Source: Dryocosmus kuriphilus
Lineage: Eukaryota; Arthropoda; Insecta; Hymenoptera; Cynipidae
Assembly (NCBI GenBank): GCA_038277395.1
Contig: CM076192.1
Span: 124,879,470-124,943,469 of the forward strand
Length of the DNA: 64,000 nucleotides
Direction of reading: 5' to 3'
Position 1 is the stretch's first letter, and the number at the start of each line of letters is the position of its first letter. The notes under the pieces were generated by a model. That model was not told the origin of the DNA and did no database searches. It saw nothing but the letters and a program-made list of their open reading frames with translations. Shown here in pieces: positions 53,204-64,000 of the stretch. A program made the position numbers and the translations under genes.

Positions 53204-54168
53204 TTAGAGACGCAAGCTCTGTTCATTGAGCTCTTCAGTTGGGTCCGCAGCGGCCTGGTCCGGCGGATGAAGCCCTAATGATTGCCGACTATGTGACAAT
53301 ATTCGTTCTACATCCTCTGGACTCAGCTCCTGAACATTTGTAGCGTCTCGTATCTCGGGCAGATTCTCCTCCTCAGCTCCCTCCACGGGGTTCATTTCGG
53401 GGAGTGCTAGTTCTTGTTGCATTTGCCTCTTACTGTTTTCAATTTCGACCGCGGAAAGGAGCTTTCGGCGCTCAATTGAGCGAAATTGGTCAGCTAAGTG
53501 TTGGGCAGTCACCCTCGAGGCTAAGTCCGGATGAAAGCCTACGAAGAGACGACGTTGTTCGCTCGTCGCAAACCCCCCCCCCCGAACAAAGCCTCAAAGT
53601 GACATATGACTACATCCTTGTTCAAGGTTTTCCACGATATCTGCTTACTAGTCTGTGTACCAACCTGTTGTTGCTGGAGTGTGGTCTCAATCTCTGACCT
53701 AATTCCCCTGGTGGTTCTCCTGTGAAGGAGATTCTCCCGAGTTATTAGTTGTACTCTCCGACTGAGGTCATTTTGTGTTACTGTCGGTAGTTCCGGGAAT
53801 TTCGCCACAAATTTTCGGCGAAAGGCCATCCTATCTTGTGAATTGGCGGTCGCACCTAGCTCGTTCTCAAATTGGCAACGCATCAATTACTCATCATTTT
53901 TCGGTTAAAAATTGATGTGCTGCTGCGGTATACCTGCTGAAGTGGTCGGACGTTCGTTATCGTCCGAAGCATCACCAGCAGTTGTGCCTGGTGACATGGC
54001 ACCTACCGCCCCTTGCCTGTGTTCTGGCTGGATAGAGTTTTCTTCCGGTGACATGGTTCCAGTTGCCTGTAAATCGCGCAACTCACCGTTGTCAGTCCGA
54101 GTACTTTCACACCCTTCGGTGTCATCAGGGGGAATCCGACGATCTTCGGGTAGCGACCACCGCTTCAT
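53204..54168 (-). pseudogene. R4/Dong-like N-terminal region
   Basis: MKRWSLPEDRRIPPDDTEGC opens the protein at 54168. A stop after HINF (near 53905) and a further one precede RCQFENELGATANSQDRMAF in the same frame. The 53204-53512 part (DQFRSIERRKLLSAVEIENS) is in another frame. The region is hydrophilic and rich in Gln and Glu. A run of 9 C at 53574-53582 may be a slippage site or assembly error. No zinc finger or Myb motif was clear. Confidence 0.7.
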
Positions 54169-54559
54169 AAAACTTCTTAAATTATTTATTTAAGGTTTCT
54201 AAAGCTAGGGAAAGTGTAGTCCACCCTCGCAGAGCCCCGCATGCAAAGGTAAGGTCTATATACTGCAGGAGGCGACCTGTTACCCTAGAGACACCGTACA
54301 CGACACCACACTCCTGGTGCCACGCAGCCTTAAGCACGGTAGTTCACGCCATGACTTGGGGGTTATTCCTTCGGGACCATCTCTGGACCATTGTCTGCGA
54401 CAACCTATTTAGTAGTGTAACTATATTGAGTTGAAAACCTTAGTACAGGCCCCCTCTATCTGAAAACTGAGGACGCCCCTGGTGGCTTGGCCAAGGACCC
54501 CTTCCGAGATAATACGAATATCGAGTTAATCCGGATGCCCAGAATATTATTATTTTATA

Positions 54560-54567
<8 letters not shown>

Positions 54568-54603
<36 letters not shown>
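54568..54603. repeat. (TA)n microsatellite
   Basis: About 17 TA pairs in a row, just outside the 5' end of the R4/Dong-like element. Confidence 0.95.
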
Positions 54604-54606
<3 letters not shown>

Positions 54607-55558
54607 AGACTGAACGCTGCCACCTCCGGGACGTCCACCCTACGTTCTCGCCTCCACTATTTTCCGTGATCATATTTCAAATATTAATGCATATATATGT
54701 TAAGGGGAGCCCTCTAAATAGATTTCTCAAAAGAGGGGTAACGATTTTTTAAATTTTTATTATATATATTTTGTATATATAGTACGTACGTACGTAGATA
54801 CCTCACCTGTATATATGGAAGCGCGTGACGCTCCATGCTGACACACCTCCAGCGGCGTTGCCATGTTTCGGAGGAGTGTTCGTACTCGTCTTACCTGTAT
54901 CTTTAAGGTTCATATATATATCCGTCATTTTGCCAAGTTCGTAGGTACTTGACTAAGCTTCGCCGCATAGGCTAACAAGGATTACTAACCAGGTGTCCGT
55001 CGCTGATTTTGAAATAACTGCAATATGTTGCAGTACTTACATTAAAAAATAAGAGTTACGTATTTTCTTTTATCAGACGGAAACACATTTAGGGGTAAAA
55101 TCCACTCTTTAAGTTGACCCTTAAAACTAATTTTCTTATATCTTATGAACAGTTTACGATATCTTAATAAAACCAATGCCAAAATATTAAAAATAAAAAT
55201 CCTATTAACCTGCATTGCATTTTTTTAAAAGGGTATCAATCACTAATTAAAAAAAAATATATTATTGTGTACTTTGAAGCAATTTTTGACTTTAAGGATC
55301 GTAGAATGTTATATATTGCGTAAAAAAATATTTTTATTTGAAAGAATATTAAAAATTAAGTCGACGTTTTTTCGAGTTTTATGATAAAATATCTGTTTAC
55401 ATTTGTAATTTTTCATAAAAAAAGATATGACAAATTTTAGGAATAGAAACTGCACATATATAAATGGTAGATGCGAATATAATTAAAATATTTAGATAAA
55501 GAAAATAAAAAAAAATAATTTTTTTTTATGATGCATGTACTAAAACTATCCCTTATTA
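54604..55558. other. AT-rich spacer, no gene seen
   Basis: Contains TACGTACGTACGTAG at 54783-54797 and several ATATATA runs. The middle has a mixed patch (CACACCTCCAGCGGCGTTGCC near 54840). No ORF or element was recognised. Confidence 0.6.
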
Positions 55559-56830
55559 CATTCTAATCTCCATCAGAAGGTATTAGCTTTATGTGAAAAC
55601 TGACTGTCGTTGTCGTCGTTGTCGTTGTCGTTGTAGTTTATTAGCACGATAATTTCCAAGGTCAAATCGGATTAGATTGCGCTTTGGCACACTTCTTTAA
55701 GGCGTAAAAAGAAAGGACGAGTTTAATAACCAACGGTTTTTGACTAACGGTTCTGGTTTACCCGTCAAAAACGGTTTTTACAAAATCAAAAAACCCATTT
55801 TCCGGCTAAAATATGCGAGATACAAAAAAAAATATTTGAAAGTGAAATTATTCATCTCAAAAGAATCTACAAATTTTTTCTTAACCGTTTTGTGATATAA
55901 TTTACATTTTTTGTTTTAATTGAAAAAATGTTATTAAAAATAAAAAACTGTCGATTCCCACCAAAATACTTAAGATATGGAAAAAATTACAAAAAACAAA
56001 GTTGTTCAACTAAAAAAGGTCTACAAATTTTGTTTTAATCTTTTTTTGATAAAGTGCACGGTTTTTGTTTTAATCGAAAAAACTTTATTAAAAATAAAAA
56101 AATGTGGTTTCCCGCCAAAATGTTCAGGATACAAAAAAATGATTACAAACAAAGTTGCTCATCTAAAAAAGAATTATAAATGTTGTTTCAACTATTTTTT
56201 AATAAAATGAACGGTTTTTGTTTCAATCAAAAAAATGTTGTTAAAAATAGAAAATTTTAATTTTTCGCCAAAATATGCAAGATGAAAAAAAAAACGATAA
56301 TAAACAAAGCTATTTGCCTCAAAAAGAGATCTACAAATTTGTGTTTTATTACTTTTTGGTAAAGACGCATAGTTTTTGAGTTATTCGTGAAATATGTTAT
56401 TAAATATAAAGAAACCCATTTTTCAGCAAGACTGTGCAAGTTATGAGAAAATATTAAGAAACAGAATTTTTCACCTGGGAAAAAGCTAAAAATTTTGCTT
56501 ATAAGACTCATCGTTTTACTTTTAAGAATCGGAAACTTGCATTGTGAAAATTTTGGTTTCAAAGGAAATATGTAATTATAAATAATGATATTATATGAAC
56601 ATTTTTTTTAGCAGAAATAAATATAAGCATCTATAGTTTAAGTTGAAAAATATTATTTTTCAATTAATTTGAACTCACTATTCTTGTTTTTTGCTTCCTA
56701 AATCCGATCAGTCATTATGCATTGAAAGATATAAAAAAACTGCCCGCCTTGTGGATAGATTCTTATCGCGCGCTGCGCTTCGCGTTCGAAACATTTATTG
56801 ACTCGCGCTACGCGCTCGTTGTTTATACAT
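55559..56830 (+). repeat. Composite repeat module 1
   Basis: It starts CATTCTAATCTCCATCAGAAGG, then a TTGTCG microsatellite (55603-55636), GCGCTTTGGCACACTTCTTTAA, and several ~150 bp subunits containing CGCCAAAATRTNCARGATA and ACGGTTTTTGTTTTAATCG. It ends with CGCGCTGCGCTTCGCG. The same architecture recurs at 59066 and 60159. Confidence 0.8.
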
Positions 56831-56989
56831 CGTACAGACCTTTAAATTAAAGATCAAAACATGGACCAGTATAATTTGGTGATTTTTGTAATTTTGCGGT
56901 CTTAATCTTTCAAAACACCTACATATTTTTAATAAAATTATTATATTTGAATTTTATTAAAAATTGCATAAGAAATATTTTTACTTAAG

Positions 56990-57600
56990 GCTCTATCGAC
57001 CTTAAGGAACACATTCTCCATTCTCATATCACGACAGTCGTTTTTTGTGATTTTCTAAATTTTCACAATTCCAGGTTTTTGATTCTTAAAAGTAACACGA
57101 TGAGTCTTATGAAAAATATTTGTAGCTTTTTCCAAGGCGAAAAATTTTGTTTGCCTATATTTTCTCATATCTTGCATAGTTTTGCTTAAAGCTCGATTTT
57201 TTATATCAAATAGCATAATTCACAAATAACTCAAAAAGTGTGCGTCCTTGCAAAAAAATGATGGAGAGAAAATTTGTATCTCTTCTTGAGACAAACAACT
57301 TTATTTATTATCATTTTGTTCGCACCTTGCATATTTTGTCAGGAAATTTTAGTCTTTGGTTTTAAATAAAGTTTTATCGATTAAAACCAAAACCCTGCAT
57401 TTTATCAAAAAAGGATGCAGACAAATTTTGTAGATCTCTTTGAGCTAAATATTTTTGCTTATTATATTTTTTTTTATCTTCAATATTTTGACGGTCAACC
57501 ATAGTTTTTTATTTATGATAACGTTTTCTCGATTAAAACGAAAACCGTGCATATTATCAAGAAACGGTTAAGACAAAATTTTATTAGGAAACATACTTAC
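56990..57600 (-). repeat. Inverted subunits of the composite repeat
   Basis: Complementary copies of the ~150 bp subunits (TATCTTGCATAGTTTTGC, CGATTAAAACGAAAACCGTGC). It follows module 1 in opposite orientation after about 160 bp. Confidence 0.75.
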
Positions 57601-59065
57601 TTTCTTAAAATTCTACCAGAGTAAAATATAAGAAACTCGTGATCAAATATATGAAAAATCACTTTTTGCGACAACTTTATATTCTACATGTTTAAAAATT
57701 AATTTAAAAGGCATTTTCAAAATTGTTAGTAAATTTTACATTACAGTTCCATTAAAACGTTTCCCTTCTCTTTTTGTTTGCATTTTCTTAGCTTTTAGAT
57801 GAAATTAAAGGCATGAATAACAGCATAAATTAACTTACTTGAAATAATTAAAAAATGATCAAATAATAAAACACACGGTAATAATATGTTCTTGTAAATA
57901 TCTATAATATATGTTACAAATGTATTTTATAAAAATGTAATCTAAAGCTAACAATACCCAGAAAATTGAGAATTTACTTTAAAAATGAAAATATTACTGC
58001 GGTTATTAATTTGAAACTTTATTATTCAATTTTAAAAATAAAATGGAAATCACGATATAATGTTGAAAACACATAAAACTATCATACACTTAAGCTAATC
58101 ATATCCTAGTAATTTCCTCCTCATATATGTATGACATTTAGCCTTGAAGTCTAGGAAAACTCTTTTATTCATAGCCATTGCTTTTGAAACGTTTGAGGGG
58201 CTAGGAAGACAATAAAACGATGGCGACGAGATTGGACCTGTATATTCAAATGATCTTACTTTCTATTTAACTTGTCATAATTTGGATATTTATGATATTT
58301 CTCCTAAACTCGGGCGATAGACACTTCGTCCCCAGCCCCTTTTATGACATACCCCTACCAACGACACTACCCCTCACGGGCCAGGCGACAACTCCAGACT
58401 GCCCCAGGGCCCAGACCATCGGCGTTAGATCCCTTGATGAGATAAGCCCTTTGTGTTTGTGATTACACATTACAGTTTAAGTCCTTTTAAACTAAGAATA
58501 CTGTTTCTCAATTTTTGGTCCATGTTCCAATTAAAATGAATTCCCTTTTCTTTTGCTAAACGTAGGTTCAAATATCTAAACATATAAACATATATTATAA
58601 TATAACATAATATTTAGTAATATATGTTTATTGTAACATATGTTTATAATGTAATTATAATTTTTTCTGAATTAAGGATTTGAATTCAACATTCAAAGTC
58701 TAGTTATGAATATTAGAATATTTATGTAGAAAATATTGTGCAAACTTCCAAAGTTTCTTAATTTTTGAATTTTTTTCAGTTTCTATATTTCTTTAAAGAA
58801 AACTTAGAAAATCTTTAAAAATTCATAAGCTTACAAATTACTTGTAAAAAACCTAATTTTTTAAAAGAAAATTAATTTAGAAACTATTGCAAAAATTCCC
58901 AATTTTAATTTTAATTTGATCAAAACAATAAAATTTTCTAAAATTGTGTAACAAAAATGTTTTCAACTTCTAGATAGACACATTAATTTTTTCTTAACAA
59001 ATTTTAGAAAATTTTATTGTTTGGAATACACCGCAAGATGGAGAAATGTACTATGAGCCTTTTTA
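57601..59065. other. AT-rich spacer, no gene seen
   Basis: AT-rich, with one GC-richer patch near 58310-58450 (CCCTCACGGGCCAGGCGACA). No ORF above 60 codons and no splice pattern. Confidence 0.6.
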
Positions 59066-60110
59066 CATTCTCATCTCAATGAGAAGGTATTAGTTTTATG
59101 TGAAAACTGACTTTCGCGGATTTCATGAAATCTCGACGTTTCATGACCCCCTGAATCCGAAAAAACAGGTATTACGTTGGTGTCTGTCTGTCGTTGTCGT
59201 CGTTGTCGTTGTAGCCTGTTACCACGATGACTTTCGAAGGACTAATCGGATTGGATTGCGCTTTGGCATACTTCTTTAAGGCATAAAAAGTAAGGACGAG
59301 TTCGTTAACCAGCCACTTTTGGCCAGCGGTTATGGTTTTAGCCACCAAAAACAGTTTTCACAAAATCAAAAAATCCAGTTTTCGGCTAAAATGTGCGAGA
59401 TACAGAAAATATATGTACAACGAAAATGGTCTACCTTAAAAAAATATACGAATTTTGTCTTAACCGTTTTTTTTATAAAGTACACGGTTTTTGTTTTAAT
59501 CGAGAAAACGTTATTAAAAATGAAAAGCTGTGGTTTTCCGCCAAAATACTCAAGATACGAAGAAAATAATAATGAATAAATTTGTTCGCCTCAAAAAGAT
59601 CTACAAACTTTGTTCCAACTATTTTTTGTTAAAATGCATGGTTTTGGTATTAATCGAGAAAAGCTATTAAAAAATCAAAAATTCAAATTTTCCACCAAAC
59701 TATGCAAGATACGAAAAAATCATAATAACCAAAGTTGTTCACCTCAAAAATATCTACATATTTACTCGCAACCATTTTCTCGAAAAGACGCATGGTCTTT
59801 AAGTTATTCGTGAAACATGTTAATTCATATAAAAAAATCCACTTTTCCGCAAAAGTATGCGAGATACGAGAAAATGTCAAGCAGCAGAATTATTCACCTT
59901 TCAAAGACCTACAAAATATCTTGAAACCATTTTTTGATACAACCCATACTTTATTCATTAAACGTATATTACTGTCCTTTTAAACAAAAAATACATTAAT
60001 ATACAGTCAGTAAAAAGTTATTAAAAGTTATTAAAAAATCTGCCCGCTACTCAGGCGCATTCTCATCACGTTTCTCGCGCTCACCAATCAATGAAATTAT
60101 ATCAAAATCG
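59066..60110 (+). repeat. Composite repeat module 2
   Basis: It opens CATTCTCATCTCAATGAGAAGG with GTTTTATGTGAAAACTGAC, GACGTTTCATGACCCCCTGA and the TTGTCG run at about 59183-59212, followed by the ~150 bp subunits. It ends around CTGCCCGCTACTCAGGCGC and TTTCTCGCGCTC. ORFs here arise from subunit periodicity. Confidence 0.8.
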
Positions 60111-60158
60111 TAAATTTCTTCATTTTCTACATAGTTTGGCTGAAAAATGCAATTTTTG

Positions 60159-61385
60159 CATTGTCATCTCAATGAGAAGGTGTTAGTTTTATGTGAAAAC
60201 TGACTTTCGCGGATTTTATGAAATCTCGACGTTTCATGACCCCCTGAATCCGAAAAACCATGTTTTGCGTTGGTGTCTGTCCGGCGTTGTTGTCGTTGGC
60301 GTTGTTGGTGTTGTCGTTGACTCTTACCACGATAACTTTCGAAGGACTAATCGGATTGGGTTGCGCTTTGGCACACTTCTTTAAAGCGTAAAAAAGTAAG
60401 AACCAGTTCATTAACCAGCCACTTTTGAAGACGGTTATGGTTTTATCCATCAAAAACGGTTTCCACAAAATCAAGAAATCCATTTTCCGGCTAAGCTATG
60501 CGAAATATAAAAAAAATGTGAGAGAGTGAAATTTTCTGAACCGTTTTTTAATCAAATGAACGTTTTTTGTTTTAATCAAGAAAACGCTATTAAAATTAAA
60601 ACACTCTGGTTTCCCGCCAAAATATTTAAGATAGAAAAAAATGGTAAGCAACAAAGTTGTCCAGCTTAAAAAGGTCTACAAATTTTGTTATAACCATTTT
60701 TTCATAAAATGCACGGTTTTTGTTTTAATCGATAACACGTTATTAAAAATCATGATTTTCAAATTTTCCGCCAAACTATTTAAGATACGGAAAAATAATA
60801 AGAAAGAAAGTTATGCGTCTCGAAAGGGTCTACAAATTTGTTTTCTATCATTTTTTTGTGCAGATGCGTAGTTTTTGAGTTATTCGTGAAATATCTTGTA
60901 AAATATAAAGAAAACCACTTTTCAGCAAAACTATGCAAGATATGAGAAAATATTAACAAGCATAATTCTTCACCTTGGAGAGAGCTACAAAATTTATTTG
61001 TAAGGCTCATCGGTTTACTTTTAAGAATCGAAATCCTGTATTGTGAAAATTTGGAAAATCACTAAAGAACTTTACCAATCTACAATGTGTTTTAAAAAAA
61101 TGTAATTATCGAGCGCGAAGCGCGAGTGTCATGATGAGAATGTATTCCTTAAGGGCGATAGATCCTTAAGTAAAATAATTTCTTTTGTAATTTTTAATTT
61201 AAAGGTTTATACGATCCATAAACACCGAGCGCGTAGCGCGAGGTGAATAATCTATCGAGCGCGAAGCGCGAGTGCCAACAGACGCGCGTCCTAGGCGCGC
61301 TCATACTTCGCGCGAAGCGCGCAATGAGAACGTGCCCGCAAAGCGGGCACATTTTTTATAACTTTTCAACGTGAAAAGCTTTTCT
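60159..61385 (+). repeat. Composite repeat module 3 with palindromic end
   Basis: Same order as modules 1 and 2. The right end is richest in palindromes: GAGCGCGAAGCGCGAGTG near 61110 and 61256, GAGCGCGTAGCGCGAGG near 61230, CTTCGCGCGAAGCGCGC near 61305, and a perfect 8 bp hairpin GTGCCCGC-AAA-GCGGGCAC at 61332-61350. Confidence 0.82.
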
Positions 61386-63005
61386 ATTTTGACATTTTTT
61401 TAATCTCGCCTATATTTTCTAAAAAATGTGAATGTGAATGACAAGAGAACGCAGAGGGCTAAGCTATTTAACAACTATTTCAAGCAACCTGTTTGGTTAA
61501 ATGAGAAACTTTTTAGCTATATTTGTAGTTTATTTGTAACCTCGAACATGATAGTTTCCTCTTCAATTTTATCATTTTAAAACTCTAATTTTGATGCAAT
61601 TTGTCACAGGCAGCCACATGGGCCAGATAAACGTACAATTGAACGAATAATAATATAATGGTACTAATTACTAATCTTAGGTGTAGAGATTAGGTAGCGA
61701 GATTTAAAAAGAGATTTATTGGCCACAGGCAGCCGCATGGACTAACGCAAGTGAGGAGAACTTTACTGCTTAGATACGCCCTTTTTGTACTTTAGGTAGT
61801 ACCGTTTTGCGAGCTGTTTGGTCCTAAAATTGGTATAAATGCACCGAATAATCTAATTTAAAAATATCAAGACAATTTGCAAGTTCGTTTTCAGCAACAA
61901 AAACTTCTGAAAGTACTAAGAAAATTTTTAGGATTTTGAAAATGCAATTGAAATATGGCCTCTTTTCGAGGTAGATTTGAAATAAACACATTGAAAGAGT
62001 ATATTATAAGAATCATTCTGTACTGATTTAGGATGTCGAAAGCACTTTTTCATTTTTTGCGTAAATTTTATAATTTTAAGATTTCCAAATATTTTAAAGG
62101 ATTTTAAGAAGTTTTAAATTATTTTTAAGAAATTAAAAGGATTTTAAAAAGGTGTTAATGAATTTTAATATATTTCAAAAGACATTGTAAGATTTGAAAA
62201 TTTTTCAACCGTTTCAGGAGATTTTAGGAGAATTAAAATGATTTCAAAGTGATTTGAAGAATTTTTAAAGATTCCTTAAAATCCCTTGAGATTCTTTAAA
62301 ACCACTTGAAATCGTAAGGAATCCTTTCAATTATGAAATATTTGCAAAATAGGCTTTTAGGTGAATATTGGAAATTTACTTGTTCCAATTATGTTCGAAT
62401 TACTAAAAATCAACAAGAAATAGATATGGCCCCCAGTTCTCATGGAATTACATACGTTTCAGGGGCCAAATAACTTTTTTGTTAACTATCAAATTATTTT
62501 TCTTAACTATACCTTAATACTCTCTGTGTAATATATATTTGAACCATCAAAATCGGTTAGGCCAATTTATAGAAAATTAAGTTTCTTTATTTTTCATAAT
62601 TTGTTTATAACCTTTGTGAAAAAAATTTGTTGAGTTGAGACTTTTGGGTAAATTATTTCTATAATAATTGTAACTTATCCCCAGAATGTGTAAAAATTCT
62701 ACAGAATTTTATATAACATTAATATGATATTATTCACATTATTAACAATGTTATAATATATAGAATCCACACATGAATTCTAGTTCATTTTTTATACAAT
62801 ATATGTGTCTATCAATACTATTAATGTTAATAATGTTACTATTTTATTTAAGCAAATAATTTGAACATGTCACAGGCAAGTTTGTTGCAATTAAATGCAA
62901 TTTAAAGCAATTAAATATCATTCCATTTAATACCTGTAATGATAAAAAGCTTGAAGGAAAATATGCCCCTATTATGGGACAGATTCCAGAACAAACTACT
63001 AAAAT
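61386..63005. other. AT-rich spacer with a small direct repeat
   Basis: CACAGGCAGCCACATGG (about 61606) and CACAGGCAGCCGCATGG (about 61722) form a short direct repeat. From 62040 to 62330 the text is AAGGATTTTAAAA-type low complexity. No gene seen. Confidence 0.6.
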
Positions 63006-63236
63006 ATGATATTACGTTATGGTATTTGACATTTTGGACATTACTAGTTTTATAAAAAATTCAGATAAATATCGTAAACATACTTTACAGATTCTGCAGT
63101 TTGAACTTTTATAACACTAAGGTAGGTGAACATTATATAGGAAGGGAGAAGGAAATCAGAATGGTTTTTTGTCGATTGTTTTATTTAATATTCATGTTTA
63201 ACCAATAGATATATTCCAACGTTTAAAATGTTTGTT

Positions 63237-63252
63237 GGCCCTGAAAAGGGCC
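63237..63252 (-). other. Histone-type 3' stem-loop, left arm
   Basis: On the minus strand GGCCCTTTTCAGGGCC matches the metazoan histone mRNA stem-loop consensus perfectly (6 bp stem, TTTC loop). It faces outward from the palindrome centre. Confidence 0.6.
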
Positions 63253-63753
63253 GATTTTAATTGCATCAAAAATTTAGAACAATTCTAATTGTGAAATAAA
63301 AATATATATTCTATCACGAAATAGTCGGGCTAGAATCGAACGAGTTAACTTTGTATTTTGGCAATTTATTTCAATGCACACGATAGTGAGAAGATACCGA
63401 GCTAACAAACTGAAGAAATTATCTTAAAATCATATTCAATTATTTTACGCTTGACCCATTCATGTTTTTTATTTGAATTTGAATTCTGAGCACTGAGAAC
63501 TCCTACGAATCTCAGAATTCGGATTCAAAGAAGAAACATGAATGGGTCAAACGTAAAATAGTTGAATATGATTTTAAGATAATTTCTCGTCTTCAGTTTG
63601 TTAGCTCGGTATCTTCTGATTATCGTGTGCATTGAAGTAAATTGCCAAAATACAAAGTTAACTCGTTCGATTCTGGCCCAACCTTTTCGTGATAGAATAT
63701 ATATTTTTGTTTCACAATTAGAATTGTTCTAAATTTTTTATGCAATTAAAATC

Positions 63754-63769
63754 GGCCCTTTTCAGGGCC
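63754..63769 (+). other. Histone-type 3' stem-loop, right arm
   Basis: GGCCCTTTTCAGGGCC on the plus strand, followed by a run of A. It is the mirror copy of the left one, also outward. No histone reading frame lies before it in the arm. Confidence 0.6.
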
Positions 63770-64000
63770 AAAAAAAATTTTAAACGTTGGAATATATCTA
63801 TTGGTTAAACATGAATATTAAATAAAACAATCGAGAAAAAACCATTCTGATTTCCTTCTCCCTTCCTATATAATGTTCACCTACCTTAGTGTTATAAAAG
63901 TTCAAACTGCAGAATCTGTAAAGTATGGTTACGATATTTATCTGAATCTTTTATAAAACTAGTAATCGCCAAAATGTCAAATACCATAACGTAATATCAT

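Larger units (their letters stand above)
49916..54541 (-). mobile_element. R4/Dong-like LINE with restriction-like endonuclease
   Basis: Minus strand, 4.6 kb. (TAA)n-type tracts lie at both ends (49895-49915 and 54543-54552), and Dong elements are known to insert in TAA repeats. One long ORF region has an N-terminal Gln/Glu-rich part, RT and a C-terminal CCHC motif followed by a PD-D endonuclease. The 3' end reads GGAGGAGGTGGGCCC before ATAATAATAATAATAG. Multiple frameshifts and an altered YMDD box show it is inactive. Confidence 0.85.
63006..64000. repeat. Large near-perfect palindrome
   Basis: Arms 63006-63490 and 63511-64000 are reverse complements with few mismatches and indels, around a 20 nt loop (63491-63510). 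The inner stem is GAATTCTGAG/CTCAGAATTC. The right arm reaches the window edge, so it may continue. No ORF of note. Each arm contains a histone-type 3' stem-loop. Confidence 0.95.

Noticed and set aside
61105..61385. Helitron 3' end (hairpin then CTRR)
   Set aside because: A good hairpin exists at 61332-61350, but no CTRR follows at the expected short distance, no 5' TC end or Rep/helicase was found.
63340..63375. tRNA 3' part (TTCGATTC on the minus strand)
   Set aside because: The bases around it do not form a T stem or acceptor stem, so only a B-box-like word remains.

Overview
The window looks like a piece of a large, AT-rich, repeat-packed arthropod genome, most probably an insect. Evidence: split exons with GT-AG introns, insect-type copia elements primed by the half initiator-Met tRNA site, mariner, Tc1, hAT-like, RAG1/Transib-like and R4/Dong-like elements, and very long degenerate AAATYCTT-type low-complexity DNA. 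That last trait recalls some Hymenoptera, but the species cannot be named from this sequence. No bacterial genes, rRNA or CRISPR arrays were seen.

Layout. 1-3319: a repeat present twice in direct orientation, a tRNA-like sequence and a 5'-truncated LINE copy. 3742-6836: seven tandem copies of a ~440 bp unit. 7107-11937: a complete but broken copia element (253 bp LTRs, CTTTA target duplication, minus strand). 11943-17940: low-complexity AT-rich DNA with a few unique islands. 17947-26977: the one probable host gene, plus strand, seen as four small exons joined at phase-1 introns, with a second possible last exon. A mariner element, itself interrupted by a 700 bp hAT-like element, sits in its last intron, and the mariner right end abuts the acceptor of the alternative exon. 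27320-27900: an inverted-repeat element. 29339-34146: a near full-length LINE on the minus strand with an 18 bp target duplication. 34266-37810: a second, 3'-truncated copia element.

37828-49445: a stack of DNA-transposon relics bracketed by a ~245 bp inverted repeat pair. It holds a RAG1-like transposase fragment between two telomere-like minisatellites, a zinc-finger/DDE-like gene between inverted 245 bp arrays, a transposase-exonuclease relic, a Tc1 transposase and an unidentified broken ORF. 49916-54541: an R4/Dong-like LINE (restriction-like endonuclease type) in (TAA)n tracts, minus strand. 55559-61385: three copies of a composite repeat ending in GCGCGAAGCGCG-type palindromes. 63006-64000: a ~1 kb near-perfect palindrome whose arms carry perfect histone-type 3' stem-loops.

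Almost every mobile-element gene is broken by frameshifts, stops or lost catalytic residues, so the window reads as old nested transposon layers around one host gene. The host gene and its duplicated exon/intron cassettes, the splice-site mariner, the RAG1-like and exonuclease-linked relics, and the terminal palindrome are the parts most worth following up.
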